A DNA stretch of 64,000 bases, from positions 124,001 through 188,000 of the forward strand of contig JACKJU010000005.1 in NCBI GenBank assembly GCA_020637805.1, given 5' to 3'. The notes below the pieces were generated by a model. That model saw nothing but the letters and a program-made list of their open reading frames with translations, made no database searches and was not told the origin of the DNA. The translations under genes were made by a program, and so were the position numbers. This document shows, piece after piece, positions 34,272 through 42,827 of the stretch; position 1 is the stretch's first letter, and each line of letters starts with the position of its first letter. Origin of the DNA: Nitratireductor sp. (GTDB lineage: Bacteria; Pseudomonadota; Alphaproteobacteria; Rhizobiales; Rhizobiaceae).

Positions 34272-35873
34272 ATGGATATCGGTACCATCTCGATCGTGGT
34301 TCTCGTCGGTATGCTCATGCTGCTCGCGATCGGCATGCCGCTTGGCTTCGCTTCTGGCTTCCTTGCTGTGGTTGTCATGGTCATGAAGTTCGGTCCCGAC
34401 CTGCTGTTTGGAAATTTCGGCACCGGTCCGCTGAACATTCTCGCGCAGCGCATGTACGGGCTGTGCACGGACTACGTCCTGATATCCGTTCCACTATTCA
34501 TCCTGATGGCAACTCTGCTCGAACGATCGAGCATAGCGCGCGACATGTATGACAGTCTTACGCTCTGGCTGAACCGGACGCGCGGCGGGATTGCAATCGT
34601 CACCTCCATCATGGCAATCGTGATGGCGGCGATGTCAGGCATCATCGGCGGTGAAGTGGTGCTGCTCGGCCTTATCGCTCTGCCCCAGATGCTGCGTCTT
34701 GGCTACAATCAGAACATGGCAGTCGGCATCATCTGCGCATCCGGTTCGCTTGGAACCATGATCCCGCCCTCCATCGTTCTCATCATGTACGGCCTCATTA
34801 CCGAGACTTCCATCGATGCGCTTTTCAGGGGCGCGTTCGTTCCAGGTTTCATTCTCGGTGGCCTCTATATCCTCTACATCATTGTTCGCACGAAATTGAA
34901 TCCGTCGCTGGCACCGCTGCCCGAGCCGGGTCCCGACGACTTGCCGGTCGCCAAGAAGCGCATGGCTTTCGTTACGTTCCTGCTCTGGATCGTTGCAGCC
35001 TGGGGTGGATTGGCACTCATTCACGCCGCGATGATCGAGGCGCAGAATGCCTTGGGCCTTCTGAAACCGGATGACTACAAGCCATACGCGCTGACACAGG
35101 TAGCGATGTATGCGGCAATGCTGCTCGGTGGACTGTTCCTGCCCAGGCTGGCATTCGGACAGGAAATCATTGGCCATGCCTGGCGCATGAGCAAAGGGCT
35201 GATAGCGCCGATCATCGTGGTGCTGGTGGTTCTGGGTTCCATCTATGGCGGTGTGACCGGGATTACCGAAGCGGCGGGCATGGGCACGGTTGCGGTTCTC
35301 ATCCTGATTGCCATTCGGGGCGAACTCTCTTTTGCACTGGTGCGCGACGCGATGATGCGGACCTTCCGGTCTACCGGTACGATCATCTGGGTGACCTTCG
35401 GCGCGACTGCGCTTGCAGGTGCCTACACGATTGCGGGCGGCCCGACCTATGTCGCCAACCTGATCGTTGGCGCCGAACTGCCGACGCTTTCGATCCTGCT
35501 GGTCATGATGGTGATCTTCCTGTTCCTCGGGGCCTTCATGGACTGGGTCGGCATCGTGCTCCTGATCATGCCGGTATTCCTGCCAATCGTGCTCAAGCTC
35601 CCGGTCGAGGAAATCGGCGTGTTTGCTCCGATGGTGGATGCCAGGAACTTCGTGCCGGTCTGGTTCGGCATCCTGTTCTGCGTGAACATGCAGGTCTCGT
35701 TCCTGTCGCCGCCCTTCGGCCCAGCGGCTTTCTACCTGAAATCGGTTGCTCCACCGCATATCACGCTGCCGGACATCTTCCGCGGGTTCATGCCGTTCAT
35801 GGCCATCCAGCTGATCGTCCTGACGCTGATCCTGTTCTTCCCCGAGTTGACGATGTTCTTCAAACAGGGATAG
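34272..35873 (+). CDS. TRAP transporter large membrane subunit (DctM family)
   Basis: A 533-residue permease of the large TRAP subunit family, longer than the usual 425-440. Around residue 220-320 there is an extra stretch (PEPGPDDLPVAKKRMAFVTF and a loop with MIEAQNALGLLKPDD) that splits the protein, as in the mannitol/chloroaromatic group. Family motifs: SGIIGGEVVLLGLIALPQML and SGSLGTMIPPSIVLIMYGL early, GAFMDWVGIVLLIMPVFLPI and SFLSPPFGPAAFYLK late. It carries Na+-coupled import with DctQ and DctP. Confidence 0.87.
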   Translation: MDIGTISIVVLVGMLMLLAIGMPLGFASGFLAVVVMVMKFGPDLLFGNFGTGPLNILAQRMYGLCTDYVLISVPLFILMATLLERSSIARDMYDSLTLWLNRTRGGIAIVTSIMAIVMAAMSGIIGGEVVLLGLIALPQMLRLGYNQNMAVGIICASGSLGTMIPPSIVLIMYGLITETSIDALFRGAFVPGFILGGLYILYIIVRTKLNPSLAPLPEPGPDDLPVAKKRMAFVTFLLWIVAAWGGLALIHAAMIEAQNALGLLKPDDYKPYALTQVAMYAAMLLGGLFLPRLAFGQEIIGHAWRMSKGLIAPIIVVLVVLGSIYGGVTGITEAAGMGTVAVLILIAIRGELSFALVRDAMMRTFRSTGTIIWVTFGATALAGAYTIAGGPTYVANLIVGAELPTLSILLVMMVIFLFLGAFMDWVGIVLLIMPVFLPIVLKLPVEEIGVFAPMVDARNFVPVWFGILFCVNMQVSFLSPPFGPAAFYLKSVAPPHITLPDIFRGFMPFMAIQLIVLTLILFFPELTMFFKQG

Positions 35874-35875
35874 CC

Positions 35876-36046
35876 ATGAAGGCCAATGACAAGGCTGCTG
35901 CAGGAAACCGCCGCAGTCCGATGTTGAAGAAAGCGCTCGCCAGTGCATTGCATGGCGAGCGCAACGCCGTTGTGAACACAGATGCAAAAAACGGGCTTGT
36001 TTCCGCCGGAAGATGCGTCAGGCAGAACCGCTTGGCGCTCGGCTGA
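35876..36046 (+). CDS. Possible small protein of 56 residues
   Basis: An open frame that starts 2 bp after dctM and ends 26 bp before uxaA. It begins MKANDKAAAGNRRSPMLKKA and is basic, without membrane segments or recognisable motif. The ATG lacks a clear ribosome-binding site apart from dctM's last bases (CAGGGATAGCC). It may be a real coupled small protein or just spacer. I do not recognise it. Confidence 0.25.
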   Translation: MKANDKAAAGNRRSPMLKKALASALHGERNAVVNTDAKNGLVSAGRCVRQNRLALG

Positions 36047-36072
36047 AGTCACCCAAACCCCAAGAGATTCCA

Positions 36073-37584
36073 ATGAAAGATTACATTCGCCTCAACAATG
36101 CCGACAACGTCGTCACCGTTACCAGGGCGCTGGAAGCCGGCGTCGCAATCGAAACCGCAACCACTTCGGTGATGGTCCCGCGCGGCCACAAGGTCGCCAC
36201 CGTGGATATTGCCGAGGGTGAAGCCGTGCGCAAATACGCCCAGGTGATCGGCTACGCAGCTCAGGACATCAAGGCCGGTGACCATGTGCACGTTCACAAT
36301 CTGGAATTCCGGAACGTGAACGCGGAATACGAGTTCTCGACCGATCTGCGCTGGCCGGAAATGGTGCCCGAAGACAAGCGTGACACCTTCATGGGATATC
36401 GCCGTTCCAACGGCAAGGTGGGTACGCGCAATTACATTGCGGTTCTCACTTCGGTAAACTGCTCTGCGACCGCCGCGCGAAGGATCGCATCGGCCTTCGG
36501 ACCAGAGGAGCTGGCGCAATATCCGAATGTGGATGGCGTGGTTGCCTTCGTACACGGTACGGGATGCGGCATGGCTGATTCAGGCGACGGGTTCGACACG
36601 CTTCAACGGGTGATGTGGGGCTATGCGCGCCAGCCAAACCTGGGCGGCGTGGTCATGGTTGGCCTGGGTTGCGAGATCAACCAGATCGACTGGCTCCTCG
36701 AAGCCTATGGCATCGAAAAGGGGCCTCTGTTCCAGGCTATGAACATTCAGGATGTTGCGGGTCTTAGAAGGACCGTCGAGCTGGGCATCGAGAAGGTGCG
36801 CGCGATGCTGCCTATCGCGAATGAGGCAAAGCGCGAACCGTGCCCGGTTTCCGAACTGACCGTGGCTTTGCAGTGTGGCGGCTCGGATGCATGGTCCGGC
36901 ATCACGGCAAATCCGGCGCTTGGTTATGCTTGTGACCTTCTGGTCGCGCAGGGCGGCACAGGCGTGCTTGCCGAAACACCGGAAATCTATGGTGCCGAAC
37001 ATCTTCTCACGCGCCGCGCGGTCGACCGCAAGACCGGCGACAAGCTGGTCGGACTGATCCGCTGGTGGGAAGACTACACCGAGCGCAACAAGGGTTCGAT
37101 GGACAACAATCCGTCACCTGGCAACAAGAAGGGCGGATTGACCACGATCCTGGAGAAATCACTCGGCGCGGCTGCCAAGGGCGGAACCACGCCACTTGCC
37201 GGCGTGTTCAAATACGGCGAGCCGATCACGGCGAAGGGATTCACCTTCATGGATTCGCCCGGCTACGATCCGGCTTCGGTTACCGGGCAGATCGCTTCCG
37301 GCTGCAACATCGTCGTCTTCACGACGGGCCGCGGTTCAGCCTTCGGCTCGAAGCCGTCGCCCTGCATCAAGATCGCCACCAATACGGAAATGTACAACCG
37401 CATGACGGAGGACATGGATGTGAACGCGGGCGCGATGCTGACCGATGGGCAAAGCCTCGAGGAAAAGGGCAGGGAGATCTACAAACTCATCCTGCGCGTT
37501 GCCTCGGGAGAGCAGTCGAAGTCGGAAGCCCAGGGGCTTGGCGATTACGAATTCGTTCCGTGGCAGATCGGGGCGACGATGTGA
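36073..37584 (+). CDS. uxaA: Altronate dehydratase-family protein (UxaA, full length)
   Basis: A 503-residue UxaA/GarD-family enzyme. An N-terminal SAF domain (residues about 1-85, VPRGHKVATVDIAEGEAVRKY) is followed by the catalytic part with GYRRSNGKVGTRNYIAVLTSVNCSATAA, HGTGCGMADSGDG and a CGGSDAWSGITANPALGYA element holding Fe/metal ligands. It dehydrates altronate, galactarate or a related acid to a 2-keto-3-deoxy acid, feeding KdgK. Its place behind the TRAP genes makes the importer substrate a likely uronate or aldarate derivative. Convergent with the enolase-family gene, 8 bp apart. Confidence 0.84.
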   Translation: MKDYIRLNNADNVVTVTRALEAGVAIETATTSVMVPRGHKVATVDIAEGEAVRKYAQVIGYAAQDIKAGDHVHVHNLEFRNVNAEYEFSTDLRWPEMVPEDKRDTFMGYRRSNGKVGTRNYIAVLTSVNCSATAARRIASAFGPEELAQYPNVDGVVAFVHGTGCGMADSGDGFDTLQRVMWGYARQPNLGGVVMVGLGCEINQIDWLLEAYGIEKGPLFQAMNIQDVAGLRRTVELGIEKVRAMLPIANEAKREPCPVSELTVALQCGGSDAWSGITANPALGYACDLLVAQGGTGVLAETPEIYGAEHLLTRRAVDRKTGDKLVGLIRWWEDYTERNKGSMDNNPSPGNKKGGLTTILEKSLGAAAKGGTTPLAGVFKYGEPITAKGFTFMDSPGYDPASVTGQIASGCNIVVFTTGRGSAFGSKPSPCIKIATNTEMYNRMTEDMDVNAGAMLTDGQSLEEKGREIYKLILRVASGEQSKSEAQGLGDYEFVPWQIGATM

Positions 37585-37592
37585 ATTGTGCG

Positions 37593-38789
37593 TCAGCGGC
37601 TCTCGATGACGGTTGCGTCGGCCCTGTCCAGAATTCCGGGCTTGAGCGACATGCCAAGCCCTGGTCCCTCGGCAGGAGCGACCATGCCGTCCGCCACCAC
37701 GGGAATGCCATCCATCACGTCGGCATACCAGCCCGTGTAAAGCGCGCGCACGCTTTCCTGAATGACAGCGTTGCGCGCGTGGATGGAGAGATGGCAAGAG
37801 GCGGCGTAGACCACGGGTCCGGTGCAGTCATGCGGCGCAATCGGGCGGTGCCAGGCATCGGCAAGCGTGGCAATTGCCCTGCCTTCCGTAAGACCGCCGC
37901 ACCAGCCAAGGTCGAGCATGACGTAATCGGCAGCGTCAGCCTGAAGCAGTTCCCTGAACTGGTGACGGCCGGAAATGGTCTCGGAAGCGGTTACGTGTAT
38001 CGGGCAGCGGGCACGGAAATCGGCGAGGGCGGAGACACCCTGCATGCGCACGGCGTCCTCAATCCAGTAAATGCCGTAAGGTGCCACAGCTTCCGCGATT
38101 TGCAGCGCAGCCGGCTGGTTCCAGAAGGAATGCATCTCCAGCATGATGTCGATGTCGTCGCCAACTGCATCGCGTATCTGGCGGAACGGGCGAAGGCCCT
38201 CCTCGAGTTCGGAGGGCAGGATGTTCTGCCCTGCAGAGCGTTCGGCATAGCGGTCGAACGGCCAGATCTTCATGCCGGTGATACCCTCGGAAAGAAGGCT
38301 CTTGGCGAGCTTGCCGGCATCAGTGAGGAAGGCTTCAAGGTCTTCGTACGGTCCGGTGGCGTTTCCGCCTATTCCCCAGTTGGAGGAGGTCTGTCCCGCA
38401 GTCGAGCGCACGTAGCCGTAACCCGCACAGGTGTTGTAGGTGCGGATCGCGTTGCGGCAGCGGCCGCCAAGTGCAGCCCAGACGGGTTCGTTGTGGCGCT
38501 TCGCCCGAAGGTCCCAAAGCGCGATGTCGATGGCGGAGATCGCGCGCATTTCGACGCCGCCGCCCTGGCTGCCGACCTCGGGGATGAGCGCCATGCGCGA
38601 CGGTTCCGGGTCGCAGTCGCGGCCAATCAGTTTCGGGGCAACGCTCTCGTGGATGTGAGCTTCCACGGCGCGGGCTCCGAAGAAGGTTTCGCCAAGGCCG
38701 GAGTTGCCGGCATTGTCCTCCACGATGACCCACAACAGGTTCGGGTATTCGTCGAGGCGAAGTGTCTTGATGGCGCTGATTGCTGGCAT
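37593..38789 (-). CDS. Enolase-superfamily sugar-acid dehydratase (mandelate racemase group)
   Basis: A 398-residue enolase-superfamily enzyme. Metal ligands follow the series: acidic residue in DIMLEMHSFW, Glu in YGIYWIEDAVR, Glu in HVTASETISGRHQF. A barrel lysine lies in ITGMKIWPFDRYA and a histidine in RPIAPHDCTGPVV, the usual base pair of acid-sugar dehydratases. It abstracts the proton next to a carboxylate. The exact sugar acid is not readable (gluconate, galactarate, fuconate type). Transcribed alone, divergent from the 6-PGDH-family gene at 38911. Confidence 0.84.
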   Translation of the reverse strand: MPAISAIKTLRLDEYPNLLWVIVEDNAGNSGLGETFFGARAVEAHIHESVAPKLIGRDCDPEPSRMALIPEVGSQGGGVEMRAISAIDIALWDLRAKRHNEPVWAALGGRCRNAIRTYNTCAGYGYVRSTAGQTSSNWGIGGNATGPYEDLEAFLTDAGKLAKSLLSEGITGMKIWPFDRYAERSAGQNILPSELEEGLRPFRQIRDAVGDDIDIMLEMHSFWNQPAALQIAEAVAPYGIYWIEDAVRMQGVSALADFRARCPIHVTASETISGRHQFRELLQADAADYVMLDLGWCGGLTEGRAIATLADAWHRPIAPHDCTGPVVYAASCHLSIHARNAVIQESVRALYTGWYADVMDGIPVVADGMVAPAEGPGLGMSLKPGILDRADATVIESR

Positions 38790-38910
38790 GATGGTGTCTC
38801 CTTCGCGGCGACTTTAGCCATGCGGCCCGGTGAAACAAGTCCAACACATGGACGGAAATCAATTTCCGTCTCTTCTCAACAGGAATGAATTGCAAGGAAA
38901 GGAACGGGCT

Positions 38911-39810
38911 ATGAGCAAACCCTCAATCGGCTTTATCGGACTGGGACTCATGGGGTCTTCCATGGTGCAGAGGCTGCTTGATTGCGGCTATGAAATGACC
39001 GTGCTCGGCAACCGCGACCGCTCCGGGGTGGAGGCTGCCCTGGCGCGCGGCGCAAGAGAGGCCAAGTCGGCGCGCGAACTTGCCCAGGCAAGCGATATCG
39101 TGATGCTGTGCATGGGTACATCGCAGCAGGTGGAAGGCCGCATGTATGGCGACGACGGGGTTGTCGCAGGCCTGAAGGAAGGCGCGGTTGCCATCGACTT
39201 CGGTACGTCGCTTCCGGCATCCACCCGTGCCATCGGAGAGGCGGTCGCCGCAGCCGGCGGCACCTATCTGGACGCGCCGCTTGGCCGCACGCCCTCCCAT
39301 GGCCGCGAGGGCAAGCTGAACATCATGTGCTCGGGCGACAAGGCCTCCTATGACAGCGTCAAGCCGGTGCTCGATGACCTTGGCGAAAATGTCTTTCACC
39401 TTGGCGCACTGGGATCGGGCCACACGATCAAGCTGATCAACAATTTCTACGCCATGACCACGGCGTCGGCCATGTCCGAGGCCTTCTCGATGGCGGACAG
39501 GGCAGGGGTCTCCCGTCAGGGACTTTATGACGTGATGGCTGCCGGCCCGAACCATTCCGGCATGATGGATTTCGTCAAGGCATATGCCGTTGATGGCGAT
39601 CCGCAGAAACTGGCATTTGCGGTGAAGAACGCGCGCAAGGACGTTGGCTATTACATCCGCATGGCGCAGGATGCGGGTGGCGTTTCGGTAATGTCCGGCG
39701 GCACCAAGCTATTGCTCGACCTCATCGATTGCGGCGGCAAGGGTGACATGCTCGTTCCCGAGATCGTCGACTTCATCTCCTCGCTTGCCCCGGAAGACGG
39801 CAAGGCCTGA
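38911..39810 (+). CDS. 3-hydroxyisobutyrate dehydrogenase-family oxidoreductase
   Basis: A 299-residue beta-hydroxyacid dehydrogenase. The coenzyme loop is IGFIGLGLMGSSMVQRLLD, the substrate motif is LDAPLGRTPSHGREGKLNI (a variant of the SGG type), and the catalytic Lys is in GHTIKLINNFYAM. The replacement of the SGG loop by GRTPSH marks a different substrate from the paralogue at 29889. The start follows AAGGAAAGGAACGGGCT. It begins a short rightward run that continues with a DMT exporter 24 bp downstream. Confidence 0.83.
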   Translation: MSKPSIGFIGLGLMGSSMVQRLLDCGYEMTVLGNRDRSGVEAALARGAREAKSARELAQASDIVMLCMGTSQQVEGRMYGDDGVVAGLKEGAVAIDFGTSLPASTRAIGEAVAAAGGTYLDAPLGRTPSHGREGKLNIMCSGDKASYDSVKPVLDDLGENVFHLGALGSGHTIKLINNFYAMTTASAMSEAFSMADRAGVSRQGLYDVMAAGPNHSGMMDFVKAYAVDGDPQKLAFAVKNARKDVGYYIRMAQDAGGVSVMSGGTKLLLDLIDCGGKGDMLVPEIVDFISSLAPEDGKA

Positions 39811-39833
39811 TCCCGTAGAAACGGAATACCCCG

Positions 39834-40757
39834 ATGGCTGGTACGGCTGCCCGACCGAATGAAGATCGCGCGATGCTTGGCATCGGACTGATGCTGCTGA
39901 CCTATCTGGGGTTTTCCTGCGTCGACGTATCAGCGAAGACACTGGCTCTGGCCGGGATACCGGCCATCCAGCTCGCCTTCATGCGCTATTTCGGCCACCT
40001 GCTGATTTCCATAGGTCTGATCGCGCGGGAGGGTATTTCCCTGTCGAGGTTCGGTACCGATCACAAATGGCTTGTGGTGACGCGAGGCCTCCTGCTGATG
40101 CTCACCTCGGTCTTCAATTTCATCGCGGTGCGTTATCTTCCGCTGACCCTTACATCGACCATCATGTTCTCGGCGCCGATCATCATTTGCGCGCTGGCAG
40201 GTCCGGTTCTGGGTGAACCGGTGGGCAAGTGGCGCTGGGGCGCCATCATCGTCGGGTTCATCGGCATTCTCATCGCCATGCGCCCATTCGATGCCAGCTT
40301 CCACTGGGCCATGCTGCTTTCACTCACCAATGCCATAGTGTTTGCAATCTACTCTTTGATGACGAGAAGGCTTGCGGGTACGGTATCATCGGACACGATG
40401 CAGCTCTATGCAGGCCTTGCCGGCTCGGTCGTGCTTGCTCCCTTTGCGATCGCAATCTGGCAGAACCCGGAGACCATTGCCGGATGGTTCTTGCTGGTAG
40501 GCCTCGGGGTGTTTGGCTGGGCCAGCCACGAAACGCTTACCCGCGCGCACGGGTATGCTGCGGCGAGCACGCTGACGCCATTTTCCTACACGTTCATTTT
40601 CTTCATGGGCTTCTGGGGCTATTTCGTGTTCGATACGGTGCCAGACCGCTGGACCATCGCCGGGGCAAGCATCATCGCCGCGTCAGGCATGTTCATTTGG
40701 ATGCGCGAGCGGAAGCTTGCCCGCAAGCACATTCCGGCGAGGGCCTACCGGCGCTGA
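39834..40757 (+). CDS. EamA/DMT-superfamily transporter
   Basis: A 307-residue membrane protein with ten predicted helices in two EamA repeats (first around GIGLMLLTYLGFSCVDVSA, second around WAMLLSLTNAIVFAIYSLMTRRL). Typical half-repeat marks are RYLPLTLTSTIMFSAPIIICALAGP and ALGEPVG-like VLGEPVGKWRWGAIIVGFIGIL. Such proteins export metabolites, amino acids or nucleosides. Position behind a 6-PGDH-family gene suggests export or import of a related acid. Substrate unknown. Confidence 0.8.
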   Translation: MAGTAARPNEDRAMLGIGLMLLTYLGFSCVDVSAKTLALAGIPAIQLAFMRYFGHLLISIGLIAREGISLSRFGTDHKWLVVTRGLLLMLTSVFNFIAVRYLPLTLTSTIMFSAPIIICALAGPVLGEPVGKWRWGAIIVGFIGILIAMRPFDASFHWAMLLSLTNAIVFAIYSLMTRRLAGTVSSDTMQLYAGLAGSVVLAPFAIAIWQNPETIAGWFLLVGLGVFGWASHETLTRAHGYAAASTLTPFSYTFIFFMGFWGYFVFDTVPDRWTIAGASIIAASGMFIWMRERKLARKHIPARAYRR

Positions 40758-40799
40758 AGGAATTGGAAGGCCATCCCGGCACTCCAGGGAATGACACGA

Positions 40800-41150
40800 A
40801 TGGACGAAGAACCGAAATTCCGCATCAGGGTCACGTTCGCGCCGGATGCTTTCATCGGTCCGGGAAAAGCTGAACTGCTCGAGAGGATCGATCGTACCGG
40901 ATCGATTGCCGCAGCAGGGCGCGAAATGGGAATGAGCTACAAGCGCGCCTGGCAACTTGTCGAGACCATGAACGGCATGTTCCGGGAACCGCTGGTCGAG
41001 AGCAGCCGCGGTGGCTCGAAGGGCGGCGGTGCCTCGGTTACCGATGCCGGAAGGGCGGTGCTTGGAGAATATCGTGCCATCGAAACCAAGGCGTGGGAGG
41101 CCGGTGCGCCGCATCTCGCCAGACTTCAAGCGATGCTTTCCAGCGACTGA
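40800..41150 (+). CDS. ModE-like DNA-binding protein lacking molybdate-binding domains
   Basis: A 116-residue protein that is only the N-terminal winged-helix part of ModE: FIGPGKAELLERIDRTGSIA then AGREMGMSYKRAWQLVETMN, the motif that defines ModE HTH domains, and a wing with RGGSKGGGASVTDAGRAVL. The two C-terminal molbindin domains of E. coli ModE are absent, so molybdate would have to be sensed in another way or by a partner. I start at 40800, with GGGA nine bases upstream; an ATG three codons before is too close to it. Just upstream of modA, whose promoter has two ModE-like boxes. Confidence 0.85.
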   Translation: MDEEPKFRIRVTFAPDAFIGPGKAELLERIDRTGSIAAAGREMGMSYKRAWQLVETMNGMFREPLVESSRGGSKGGGASVTDAGRAVLGEYRAIETKAWEAGAPHLARLQAMLSSD

Positions 41151-41189
41151 TTCAATTGGAGAGTCTCTGAAGATCTTGTCATCTTACCG

Positions 41190-41209
41190 ATATATATGAT
41201 GGAAAATAT
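41190..41209. promoter_or_regulatory. ModE-box-like dyad 1 before modA
   Basis: ATATAT-N8-AAATAT, flanked by CG on the left and CG on the right, so the outer arms CGATAT and ATATCG are perfect. 66 bp before the modA start. The spacing equals that of the other four boxes in the window and, as I recall, of the E. coli modA operator. Confidence 0.6.
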
Positions 41210-41235
41210 CGCTTGCCTTCGGGATTTTTTCAGCG

Positions 41236-41255
41236 ATATGTTTGTCTGTACATAT
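41236..41255. promoter_or_regulatory. ModE-box-like dyad 2 before modA
   Basis: ATATGT-N8-ACATAT, a perfect dyad 20 bp before the modA start and centred 46 bp from dyad 1 (about four helical turns). It would cover the ribosome-binding region or transcription start, which fits repression. Confidence 0.62.
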
Positions 41256-41274
41256 TGCCCGGATGGAGTTGCCG

Positions 41275-42078
41275 ATGAACGTTACGCTGATCAATGCCGG
41301 AGCAATGCGCCTTGCTGCCGTTCTGTTGCTTGCTGCCGCAGTACTGACACCGCTGCGTGCCGTTGCAGGCGAAGTTACAGTCTTTGCGGCTGCCAGCATG
41401 AAGAACGCGATGGATGAAATCGCGCAAAAATACGAGGCAGCAACCGGCAATCACCTGGTCGTTTCATTCGCCGGTTCATCGGCGCTTGCAAGGCAGATTG
41501 AACAGGGCGCACCAGCCGACATCTTCATTTCAGCCAACGCCAAGTGGATGGATACGCTCGAGGGCGAGGGGCTGGTCGACCCGGCCACACGTTTCGATCT
41601 GCTCGGCAACCGTCTGGTGTTGGTTGCCCATGGCAAGGACGCCGCGCCTGTCGAAATTGCAAGAGGCATGGATTTCGCGGGACTGCTGGGAGAGGGGCGG
41701 TTGGCGATGGCCCTTGTGGATGCCGTTCCTGCCGGCATCTATGGAAAATCCGCGCTTTCCAATCTGGGCCTATGGGAACAGGTGGAACCAAAGGTTGCCC
41801 AGTCCGACAATGTCCGGTTTGCGCTGGCGCTTGTGTCGGCAGGTGAGGTTCCCTACGGAATTGTCTATGCCACCGACGCGGTTTCCGATGACAATGTCAG
41901 CGTTGCCGGAACCTTTCCCGAAGACAGCCATGATCCAATCGTCTATCCTGCTGCCAAGGTGTCGGAGAGCGAGAACCCGCTTACCGGCGAATTGCTCGAT
42001 TATCTTCGCGGAGACGATGCCAAGCAGGCCTTCGAGAAACAGGGTTTCACGGTGCTTGCCGTTCGGCCTGCCGGCTAG
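41275..42078 (+). CDS. modA: Molybdate ABC transporter substrate-binding protein
   Basis: A 267-residue periplasmic molybdate-binding protein. The signal peptide has a hydrophobic core AAVLLLAAAVLTPLRAVA ending near Gly. The mature start EVTVFAAASMKNAMDEIAQKY is the ModA signature. Ligand residues are in FAGSSALARQIEQGAPADIFISANAKWMD (Ser and Ala contacts) and a late YGIVYATDA. I choose the ATG with GGAG upstream; an in-frame TTG at 41242 would add 11 residues and run through box 2, and is rejected. First gene of modABC. Confidence 0.92.
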   Translation: MNVTLINAGAMRLAAVLLLAAAVLTPLRAVAGEVTVFAAASMKNAMDEIAQKYEAATGNHLVVSFAGSSALARQIEQGAPADIFISANAKWMDTLEGEGLVDPATRFDLLGNRLVLVAHGKDAAPVEIARGMDFAGLLGEGRLAMALVDAVPAGIYGKSALSNLGLWEQVEPKVAQSDNVRFALALVSAGEVPYGIVYATDAVSDDNVSVAGTFPEDSHDPIVYPAAKVSESENPLTGELLDYLRGDDAKQAFEKQGFTVLAVRPAG

Positions 42079-42122
42079 AACGGCGCTTTTCGTAATGCGG
42101 GGACCATCTTCGACCGGGGGCA

Positions 42123-42827
42123 GTGAACTTGTTTGATGGACTTCTCGGTCCCGAAGAATGGCAGGCGGTCCGGCTTTCTCTGAAAGTCGCGCTGGTGGCT
42201 ACCGTCGCGAGCCTGCCGATTGGCGTTTTCGTGGCCTACGCGCTTGCGCGATGGCGCTTTCCCGGCCACCAGTTGCTCAATGGAATTGTCCACCTGCCGC
42301 TCATCCTACCGCCCGTGGTAACGGGCTATCTGCTACTGATCACATTCGGCACGCAGGGTGCGGTGGGTAGTTTTCTGAAGAAGATCGGGATCGTTTTCGC
42401 GTTCAACTGGACCGGTGCAGCGCTGGCCGCAGCGATCATGGCATTTCCGTTGATGGTTCGCGCCATTCGGCTTTCCATCGAAGCGGTTGACAGCAAGCTG
42501 GAGGAGGCCGGTTCGACGCTGGGCGCCTCGCGCCGTCAGGTGTTTGCAACGATTACCCTGCCGCTGATCCTGCCGGGAATCGTGGCCGGTGCCATTCTTG
42601 CCTTCGCCAAGGCCATGGGCGAATTCGGCGCGACAATCACCTTCGTTTCCAATATTCCGGGGCGCACACAGACCCTGCCTTCGGCAATCTACACCTTTCT
42701 TCAGGTGCCGGGCGGCGAGGCCTCCGCAATGCGCCTTGTCATCATTTCCGTTGTCATTGCGCTGGCGGCACTCTTTGCCTCCGAATTGGTGGCCCGGCGC
42801 ATCGCAAGACGGGTTGCAGGCTCATGA
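42123..42827 (+). CDS. modB: Molybdate ABC transporter permease
   Basis: A 234-residue permease with five to six helices. HLPLILPPVVTGYLLLITFG is strongly conserved in ModB. The ATPase-contact EAA loop is EEAGSTLGASRRQVFATITLPLILPGIVAGAILAFAKAMGEFGATITF. It begins with GTG preceded by GGGGG. It overlaps modC by 4 bases. Together with ModA and ModC it imports molybdate for the molybdenum cofactor needed by SoeA. Confidence 0.92.
   Translation: MNLFDGLLGPEEWQAVRLSLKVALVATVASLPIGVFVAYALARWRFPGHQLLNGIVHLPLILPPVVTGYLLLITFGTQGAVGSFLKKIGIVFAFNWTGAALAAAIMAFPLMVRAIRLSIEAVDSKLEEAGSTLGASRRQVFATITLPLILPGIVAGAILAFAKAMGEFGATITFVSNIPGRTQTLPSAIYTFLQVPGGEASAMRLVIISVVIALAALFASELVARRIARRVAGS

Noticed and set aside
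37065..38888. A 607-codon plus-strand frame opposite the enolase-superfamily gene
   Set aside because: It overlaps uxaA in another frame and lies antisense to a gene with a complete set of active-site residues.
41242..41274. TTG start for modA that would lengthen the signal peptide
   Set aside because: It would put the ModE-like dyad inside the coding region. The ATG at 41275 has a proper GGAG and gives a normal signal peptide.
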